A stretch of DNA of 55,361 nt from an uncultured Propionibacteriaceae bacterium (GTDB taxonomy: Bacteria > Actinomycetota > Actinomycetes > Propionibacteriales > Propionibacteriaceae), in the NCBI GenBank assembly GCA_937926975.1, contig CALBCJ010000037.1:1-55361 (forward strand). Direction: 5' to 3'. The notes beneath the pieces are model-generated. The model was not told the DNA's origin, did no database searches, and saw only the letters and a program-made list of their open reading frames with translations. Positions 49,732 through 55,361 of the stretch are shown here, piece by piece. The number at the start of each line of letters is the position of its first letter. Within the stretch, counting starts at the first letter, position 1. Made by a program: the position numbers and the translations under genes.

Positions 49732-52296
49732 TCAGCACCCCATGGAGACAGTGCGCAGGACCAGGTCGCCGGCGGCGTTGGAGGCGACGAGGTCGACCTC
49801 GGCCAGGATCGACCAGTCCTGGTTGCGGTCCGGGTCGCTCAGCACCTGCCGTACCTCCCAGCGCCGGCCGGGCTGCTCGGTGATCAGCAGCAGGCCGGGG
49901 CCGCGAGCGTCGGCGTCCAGCAGCACCTCGTCGTACTCGCCGTAGTAGCCGTCGAGGGCCTGGTCCCACTCGGCACGGCCCATCCGGACCGGCTCCAGGT
50001 CGGCGCCCGTGGCGTCGGCGGCCACCTCGGCTGCCGCCTGGGCCTGCTCCTCGGCCGCCACCAGCCCGTCCAGGTCGTCTCGGGCGACCAGCTCGACCCG
50101 GCGCCACATCGCGTTGCGGACCAGCACCCTGAAGGCGCGGGTGCTGGCGGTGATCGGCCGCGGCGGCGCCTCGGCCTCGGCAGTGACCAGGTCGGTGCCG
50201 GCCAGCATCGCCTCCCACTCGGCCACCAGCGACGAGTCGGTCTGGTGGACCAGCTCGCCCAGCCACTCCACCAGGTCCGCGAACTGCTCGTTCCACAGCG
50301 AGCTCGGCACCGTACGCCGCAGCGCCCGGTAGGCGTCGGAGAGGTAGCGCAGCACCACCCCCTCGGCCCGGGCCAGCCTGTAGTGGGCGATCATCTCGGT
50401 GAACGTCAGGCCCCGCTCGTACAGGTCACGCACCACCGACTTCGGCGACAGGGCGTCCGGCAGCCACGGGTGGCTGGCCCGGTACGTGCGCAGCGTCGAC
50501 TCCAGCAGATCCGCCAGCGGCTTCGGCCAGGACACGTCGGCCAGCAGCTCCATCCGCTCCTCGTAGTCGAGGCCGTCCTCCTTCATCTCGCGGACCGCCT
50601 CGCCACGGGCCTCGAACTGCTGCGCCAGCAGCACCGGCACCGGGTCCTCCAAGGTGGCCTCGATCACCGACACCAGGTCCAGCGCGTACGTGGGGGAGCC
50701 CGGGTCGAGCACGTCGAAGACCGCCAGCGCGTACGCCGACAGCGGCTGGTTCAGGGCGAAGTCGTGCTGCAGGTCGACGGTCAGCGCGTACGGGCGGCCC
50801 TGCTCGTCGGGCTCCGGGAGCCGGACCACGATCCCGGCCTGCAGCAGCGAGCGGCCAATCGCCAGCGCCCGGCGCAGCAGCCGGCGCTGAGTGGCCCGGT
50901 CCTCGTGGTTGTCGGTCAGCAGCCGGTGCAGCGCGGCGACCGGGTCACCGGGGCGGGAGACCACGTCCAGCACCATCGCGTACGTGACCCGCATCCGGGA
51001 GGTGAGCGGCTCCGGCGGCGCCGCGACCAGCCGGTCGAAGGTCTCCCGGGTGTAGCCGACAGTGCCCTCGGGAGCCTTCTTGCGCACCACCTTGCGGCGG
51101 GCCCTCGGGTTGTCGCCGGCCTTCGCCAGGGCCCGGTCGTTGGCGATCACGTGGTCGGGCGCCTGGCACAGCACGTAGCCGGTGGTGTCGAAACCAGCCC
51201 GCCCGGCCCGGCCCGCGATCTGGTGCAGCTCGCGGGAGCGCATCAGCCGCACCCGGTGCCCGTCGAACTTCGCCAGGGTAGTCAGCAGCACCGTCCGGAT
51301 CGGGACGTTGATCCCGACCCCGAGGGTGTCGGTGCCGCAGATCACGCTCAGCAGCCCCTCCTGCGCCAGGCGCTCCACCAGCCGCCGGTAGCGCGGCAGC
51401 ATCCCCGCGTGGTGAACCCCGATTCCCCGTCTGACCAGGCGTGACAGCGTACGGCCGAAGCCGGCCGAGAAGCGGAACCCGCCCACCTGCTCCGCGATCC
51501 GGTCCCGCTGCTCCCGGTTGTGCAGGTTCAGCGAGGTCAGCGCCTGGGCCCGCTCCAGCGCCTCCTTCTGGGTCGGGTGGACCACGTACACCGGGGCCCG
51601 CTGCTCGGCCACGACCTGCTCGATGGTCTCGTGCAGCGGCGTCGGCGCCCACGCGTACACCAGCGGCACCGGGCGTACGGCGTCGTCGACCAGCGCGGTC
51701 TCGCGCCCGGTCCGCCGAGTCAGGTCGCGGCGCAGCCGGGTGGTGTCACCCAGGGTCGCCGACATCAGCAGGAACTGGGCCCGGTTGAGCTCCAGCAGCG
51801 GCACCTGCCAGGCCCAGCCCCGGCTCGGGTCGGCGTAGTAGTGGAACTCGTCCATCACCACGCTCGCCACATCGGCGTCCGGCCCCTGCCGCAGCGCGAT
51901 GTTGGCCAGGATCTCGGCGGTGCAGCAGACGACCGGGGCGTCCGGGTTGACGCTCGCGTCGCCGGTCACCATCCCCACCCGCTCAGCCCCGAAGGTCTCC
52001 ACCAGGGCGAAGAACTTCTCGCTGACCAGGGCCTTGATCGGGGCGGTGTAGAAGGTCCGGCCCCCGGCCGCGACCGTGGCCAGGTGCAGCGCGGTCGCCA
52101 CCAGCGACTTGCCGGAGCCGGTCGGGGTGGCCAGCACCAGGTTGCTGCCCGACAGCAGCTCCAGGACCGCCTGCTCCTGGTGCGGGTACGGGGTGAGCCC
52201 GAGGGCCTCGACCCAGTCGGTGAAGCCGTCGTACACGTCGTCGAGGCTGGCCGGGGCCCCGGCCCAGCCGTCCAGCAGGTCGCCCAGCGAGGTCAC
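49732..52296 (-). CDS. DEAD/DEAH-box RNA helicase with DUF3516 C-terminus
   Basis: This 854-residue superfamily 2 helicase has motif I ATPTGSGKSLVAT near residue 52 and motif II VVMDEFHYY (a DEFH variant) near 145. Motif III is LMSATLGD, and motif VI is HQIAGRAGRAGFDTTGY near 350. The ~480-residue C-terminal part is the DUF3516 region (NQPLSAYALAVFDVLDP ...). Actinobacterial relatives are large Mtr4/Ski2-like helicases thought to act in RNA metabolism. The GTG at 52296 overlaps the aldolase-like gene by GTGA. Confidence 0.88.
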   Translation of the reverse strand: MTSLGDLLDGWAGAPASLDDVYDGFTDWVEALGLTPYPHQEQAVLELLSGSNLVLATPTGSGKSLVATALHLATVAAGGRTFYTAPIKALVSEKFFALVETFGAERVGMVTGDASVNPDAPVVCCTAEILANIALRQGPDADVASVVMDEFHYYADPSRGWAWQVPLLELNRAQFLLMSATLGDTTRLRRDLTRRTGRETALVDDAVRPVPLVYAWAPTPLHETIEQVVAEQRAPVYVVHPTQKEALERAQALTSLNLHNREQRDRIAEQVGGFRFSAGFGRTLSRLVRRGIGVHHAGMLPRYRRLVERLAQEGLLSVICGTDTLGVGINVPIRTVLLTTLAKFDGHRVRLMRSRELHQIAGRAGRAGFDTTGYVLCQAPDHVIANDRALAKAGDNPRARRKVVRKKAPEGTVGYTRETFDRLVAAPPEPLTSRMRVTYAMVLDVVSRPGDPVAALHRLLTDNHEDRATQRRLLRRALAIGRSLLQAGIVVRLPEPDEQGRPYALTVDLQHDFALNQPLSAYALAVFDVLDPGSPTYALDLVSVIEATLEDPVPVLLAQQFEARGEAVREMKEDGLDYEERMELLADVSWPKPLADLLESTLRTYRASHPWLPDALSPKSVVRDLYERGLTFTEMIAHYRLARAEGVVLRYLSDAYRALRRTVPSSLWNEQFADLVEWLGELVHQTDSSLVAEWEAMLAGTDLVTAEAEAPPRPITASTRAFRVLVRNAMWRRVELVARDDLDGLVAAEEQAQAAAEVAADATGADLEPVRMGRAEWDQALDGYYGEYDEVLLDADARGPGLLLITEQPGRRWEVRQVLSDPDRNQDWSILAEVDLVASNAAGDLVLRTVSMGC

Positions 52297-52937
52297 GGCC
52301 GCCAGGGCGCCGCCGCCCGAGCCTCGCTGACATAGCTGCGGGCCCGGTCCCGCAGGTAGCCGAGGTCCCCGTCGACCAGGCTGTCGAGGACCAGCGAGCG
52401 GTCGCTGACCATGGCGAGCGCTCCGGCAGAGAGCCACTGGCCGACCCCGTACGGGGAGCCGCCGCCGACCAGCAGCGGCGCCTCGGGGACCGCAGCCACC
52501 GCGTACGGGGCGTAGCTGACGCCGACCACCTCGGCCGGGTGCACGTACACCCCGGTCGGGCCCAGGGACCAGGCGGCGACCAGCTCGGCCGGGGTGAAGC
52601 CGCCGGCGAAGACCGGCAGGGCGAGGCTGCGGGCGTGCTCAACCAGGGCCTCGGAGGCGATCGGGACCAGGGCGAACGCGGCCCCGGCCGCGGCGGCGGC
52701 CTCGAGGTGAGCGGTGGTTCGGACCTGGTGGACGCCGATGACTGCCCGCCCGCCCAGGGACTCGGTGAGCTGGCCGACCAGCTCCGTACGGCTGGCAGCG
52801 GCCGCCAGCACGTCCATGCCCTCCTGCACCAGCACCTCGGCCACCACGGCGCAGCGGTCGGGCTCACCCTCGGCGGTCAGGGACGCGACCAGGCGCGTCG
52901 CGGCGAGCGCCGCGACGGCGGCGCCAGGTTCGGTCAT
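52293..52937 (-). CDS. KDPG aldolase-like (beta/alpha)8 protein, catalytic Lys apparently absent
   Basis: This 214-residue protein has the KDPG/KHG aldolase layout: CAVVAEVLVQEGMDVL near residue 30, VIGVHQVRTTAHLEAAAAAG near 70 (usual G-A-G-T-V replaced) and FALVPIASEAL near 90. LPVFAGGFTPAELVAAW follows, then VYVHPAEVVG where active enzymes have K-F-F-P-A. The Schiff-base Lys is therefore not at its normal place, so classical aldolase activity is doubtful. It is co-transcribed and coupled with the RNA helicase. Confidence 0.65.
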   Translation of the reverse strand: MTEPGAAVAALAATRLVASLTAEGEPDRCAVVAEVLVQEGMDVLAAAASRTELVGQLTESLGGRAVIGVHQVRTTAHLEAAAAAGAAFALVPIASEALVEHARSLALPVFAGGFTPAELVAAWSLGPTGVYVHPAEVVGVSYAPYAVAAVPEAPLLVGGGSPYGVGQWLSAGALAMVSDRSLVLDSLVDGDLGYLRDRARSYVSEARAAAPWRP

Positions 52938-52941
52938 GGGC

Positions 52942-54018
52942 TCAATCTTGCCGCATCGGCTGGTTGCTGGGCCTCTGGCCGAAGTCGCTGCCGAAGCCGC
53001 GGCGCTCACCAGCCACCAGCCGCTGGCCGCCGAAGGCCAGCATGCACAGGGTGACCAGGGCAAGGACCGAGACCAGCGCCACGGCGCCGACCGTGATCCC
53101 GACCGAGGTGAGGATCGACGACCCAGCCTGCGACGGGTGGGCGGCCGTGGTCGCGCTCGGGGTGGTGGCCGTCTCCGCGGCCTGCACCTGGGTCTGGGCG
53201 CTGGTGGCGGCGGAGGCGCTCGGCTCCGGGGTCGGGGTCGGGACCTTCTGGTTCACCGGGACGGTGAGGTCGACGCTGGCCGGGGGAAGCCCCGACTCGC
53301 CCGCGTAGGTGACCTTGACCGCGACCTGCTGCGGGGGCTGGCCGGAGTCGGGCAGGGCCAGGCTGACCGCGAAGCTGCCGTCGTTGCTGGTCACCGCGCT
53401 GCCGCTGCCCTCGCCCCAGTCGACCTGGGCGTCGACCTGGGCGCTCCCGACCGGTCCGCGCGGTCCGACCAGGGTGCCGGAGACCGTGACCGTGCCGCCG
53501 AGACGGACCGGGTTCGGGGCGGCGTTGGCGGTGAGGGTGGTGCCGGAGCCGGTGGGCTGCGTCGCGGGCGGCTGGGTGGCCTGGGTGGTGGCGGCGCTGC
53601 CCTGGACGATGAAGTCGGCAGTGGCGGAGGAGCCCTCCCAGCTCAGGTGGCCCGTGAAGAGCGCCTCGGCCTGGTGCGCGCCCGGGCCGGGGACCGGTGC
53701 CCGGACACTGAAGGAGCCGGACCCGTTGGTCTGGGCGGAGCCGACAGCCGCGCCGTCAATACGGACCTGGACGGGGACCCCGCCGACCGGGCGGTGGAGC
53801 TGGTCGACCAGCCGACCGGTGATCACCATGTGGGTCTGGTCGCCGGGCTGGGCGGCGACCGACATCGTGGTGGCCAGCCGGACGTTGGTGAGTGCGGTGA
53901 TCGGCGTACGGGGCTTGCGCGGCTCAGCGCTGGCCTGAGGAGCGGACGGGGCCAGGGCCACGAAGGCGACGGCCAGGGCGGCGACCAGACCCAGCAGAAT
54001 CGTGCGAGTACGACTCAT
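52942..54018 (-). CDS. Exported Ig-like protein with C-terminal membrane anchor
   Basis: This 358-residue protein has a signal peptide (ILLGLVAALAVAFVALAPSA) and two Ig-like/big beta-sandwich regions (~45-140: GRLVDQLHRPVGGVPVQVRI; ~160-250: VSGTLVGPRGPVGSAQVDAQ). A Thr/Ala/Pro-rich stalk follows, then a membrane helix (VGAVALVSVLALVTLCMLAF, ~310-332) and a short basic tail. It is probably displayed on the cell surface. It starts upstream of the aldolase-like gene with only 4 bases between them. Confidence 0.75.
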   Translation of the reverse strand: MSRTRTILLGLVAALAVAFVALAPSAPQASAEPRKPRTPITALTNVRLATTMSVAAQPGDQTHMVITGRLVDQLHRPVGGVPVQVRIDGAAVGSAQTNGSGSFSVRAPVPGPGAHQAEALFTGHLSWEGSSATADFIVQGSAATTQATQPPATQPTGSGTTLTANAAPNPVRLGGTVTVSGTLVGPRGPVGSAQVDAQVDWGEGSGSAVTSNDGSFAVSLALPDSGQPPQQVAVKVTYAGESGLPPASVDLTVPVNQKVPTPTPEPSASAATSAQTQVQAAETATTPSATTAAHPSQAGSSILTSVGITVGAVALVSVLALVTLCMLAFGGQRLVAGERRGFGSDFGQRPSNQPMRQD

Positions 54019-54211
54019 TCCTTACACCCCCACTGCTCGTGCCTGGTGTGGTCTGCCTCATCCCCTACAGTGAGCCGTCCGGCCATGGTGGGTCAAGCCG
54101 CCACCGTAGCCCCACGGGGAGATGCAGGGTACCCCCAGGACTTGACGTGGAATATCCTGAGGTTATCCTGAGAATCGTTCAGTCTTCGATACCGGGGGTC
54201 TCGTACGCACC

Positions 54212-55228
54212 ATGGCTTCACCACGACGCGCACTCGAGCCGCTGCCCGACGACGTCGTCACCGACGACGCGCCGCACGCGCCTCGCCGGGCGCTCGGCAG
54301 CGAGCCCACCCCGTCTCCTCGCCAGCGCCGGCGCCGCCTCGCCGTCGGGCTGGTCGCCGGCGTTGCGGTGATCGGCGGCCTGGGAACCGCCCTGGCCGTC
54401 CACCACGGCACGGGCACCTCCGACACCCTGCCGGCCTCGGTCGGCACCCCGCAGTCCCGGTACACCGAAGAGCTCAGCCGCGCCGCGTCAGTGGAGCGGG
54501 AAGAGGCCGAGAGCGAGGAGACCCAGGACGGGACCGCCCCCGACCCCGAGCTGGCCCCGGTCGCCCCGGCGAGCACCGCCACCAGCCAGCCCCAGAAGCC
54601 CGGGTACACCACGGCCGGCCTGAACGTCCGGGGGCAGCCGAGCCCCGCCGCCGAGCTGGTGGCCGTCCTGCCGGTCGGGACCCAGGTCACCCGCGTCGGT
54701 GACCCCACCGGCGGCTGGCAGCAGATCGCAGCACCCGCAGCCGGGTACGTGAACGCGGAGTACCTCAGCGACACCGCTCCGGCTCAGCCCTCGCAGTCGC
54801 CGACCGCCACCGCTACCCAGAAGAAGAACGAGGCCTCCACACCGTCGACCACCACGACGAAGACCGGCGGCGTCTCCTCCTCGTACGCGCCGTGCGGCAG
54901 CAACATCGACAGCGGCATCACCCCCCGCGCCGTCAACGTGAAGCGCGCCATCTGCACCAACTACCCCGATGTGCAGAGCTTCATCGGGCGCCGCGGCGAC
55001 GGGGAGCACGTCACCGGTCGGGCCGTCGACGCCATGGTCTCGGGCGCCCGAGGCCGTGAGATCGCCAGCTGGCTGCGGGCCAACGCCAGCCAGCTCGGCG
55101 TGACCGAGATCATCTACGAGCAGAAGATCTGGACCCAGCAGCGGTCCAGCGAAGGCTGGCGGTCAATGTCTGACCGAGGCAGCCGAACCGCCAACCACTA
55201 CGACCACATCCATATCTTGGTGCGCTGA
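54212..55228 (+). CDS. Membrane-anchored SH3-type protein with ARB_07466-like C-terminal domain
   Basis: This 338-residue protein has a basic cytosolic start (PRQRRRRLAVG), one membrane helix (VGLVAGVAVIGGLGTALAV, ~44-62) and an acidic linker. An SH3_3-like domain spans ~128-185 (AGLNVRGQPSPAAELVAVLP). The C-terminal domain spans ~215-338 (PCGSNIDSGITPRAVNVKRA ... GRAVDAMVSGARGREIASW ... NHYDHIHILVR). The final H-Y-D-H-I-H motif recalls metal-dependent D,D-peptidase-like folds, but enzyme activity is unproven. A strong terminator follows. Confidence 0.78.
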   Translation: MASPRRALEPLPDDVVTDDAPHAPRRALGSEPTPSPRQRRRRLAVGLVAGVAVIGGLGTALAVHHGTGTSDTLPASVGTPQSRYTEELSRAASVEREEAESEETQDGTAPDPELAPVAPASTATSQPQKPGYTTAGLNVRGQPSPAAELVAVLPVGTQVTRVGDPTGGWQQIAAPAAGYVNAEYLSDTAPAQPSQSPTATATQKKNEASTPSTTTTKTGGVSSSYAPCGSNIDSGITPRAVNVKRAICTNYPDVQSFIGRRGDGEHVTGRAVDAMVSGARGREIASWLRANASQLGVTEIIYEQKIWTQQRSSEGWRSMSDRGSRTANHYDHIHILVR

Positions 55229-55257
55229 CTCTCCCCACGTCAGGCACCAACACCCCC

Positions 55258-55298
55258 CACGGCGCCCTTCACCAAGCCCCCCGGTGAAGGGCGCCGTG
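55258..55298 (+). terminator. Terminator after SH3/ARB_07466-like gene
   Basis: A perfect 16-bp inverted repeat (55258-55273 with 55283-55298, core GGCGCCCTTCACC / GGTGAAGGGCGCC) has a 9-base loop. It begins 30 bases past the stop at 55228. Confidence 0.75.
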
Positions 55299-55361
55299 CT
55301 GTGTTGGATCGCCGCCGCCTTCGCGGCGGCTCGGCCGCTTCGCTATAACCCCGGTCTTCCT
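55299..55361. repeat. Dispersed palindromic element, copy C (cut by window edge)
   Basis: CTGTGTTGGATCGCC, palindrome GCCGCCGCCTTCGCGGCGGC and tail TTCGCTATAACCCCGGTCTT match copy A (10437-10522) in order and sequence, with a few substitutions. It continues to the last base. Confidence 0.7.

Overview
The window is a stretch of high-GC (about 70% by eye) chromosome from an actinobacterium (Actinomycetota). Signs include frequent GTG starts and one TTG start, many 4-base ATGA/GTGA gene overlaps, polyphosphate glucokinase, a LytR_C protein next to a VapB-like small protein, a DUF5302-type protein, a tRNA adenosine deaminase-associated protein beside tadA, and WXG100 (type VII secretion) genes. 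The mix would suit Propionibacteriales or a relative, but I cannot fix the genus. No phage, transposase, rRNA or CRISPR array is visible.

Layout, left to right. 1-1949 (-): a translationally coupled type VII-type set (YbaB-like protein, WXG100 protein, large WXG protein running off the edge). 2090-10422: a sugar-nucleotide transferase-like gene, a DUF2142 membrane protein, upp, the tadA-associated protein, tRNA-Ser, tadA, a K+/H+ antiporter, a LytR_C protein and a VapB-like protein. 10806-15943: a HerA-like ATPase, a decayed TPR gene, two paralogous lipoproteins (one frameshifted), and an ECF sigma factor with its membrane anti-sigma factor. 16067-18736 (-): a second type VII-type set with a WXG-hydrolase fusion. 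19661-22736: tRNA-Leu, two methyltransferases (one behind a DtxR/IdeR-type iron box), two coupled micro-ORFs, a tandem repeat and ppgK. 22878-25943: the larE-larB-larC operon for the nickel-pincer nucleotide cofactor; larC carries a large His-rich insert.

25984-28000 holds a secreted glycosidase-like protein and conserved small genes. 28001-28430 has no protein gene. It holds two tRNA-like units whose 3' halves lie upstream of their 5' halves, which I propose as candidate circularly permuted tRNA genes; this is the most unusual item here. 28517-37849 carries a GH38 alpha-mannosidase, an ABM protein, a DinB protein, a subtilase with wall-type repeats, a Fur-catalase pair and a HAD phosphatase. 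37888-45727 carries a flavin reductase, citrate synthase, a GMC oxidoreductase and glycogen phosphorylase. 45873-55228 carries a PGRP amidase with the same repeats as the subtilase, a PEBP protein, a DUF3516 RNA helicase coupled to an aldolase-like protein, and two exported proteins.

Themes that tie genes together are carbon storage and polyphosphate use (glgP, ppgK, gltA), envelope remodelling (subtilase, amidase, LytR_C, type VII substrates), and metal or redox handling (lar operon, iron box, Fur-catalase). A dispersed palindromic element occurs at 10437, 19798 and 55299. The pentamer CGTAC appears enriched across the window in all codon phases.
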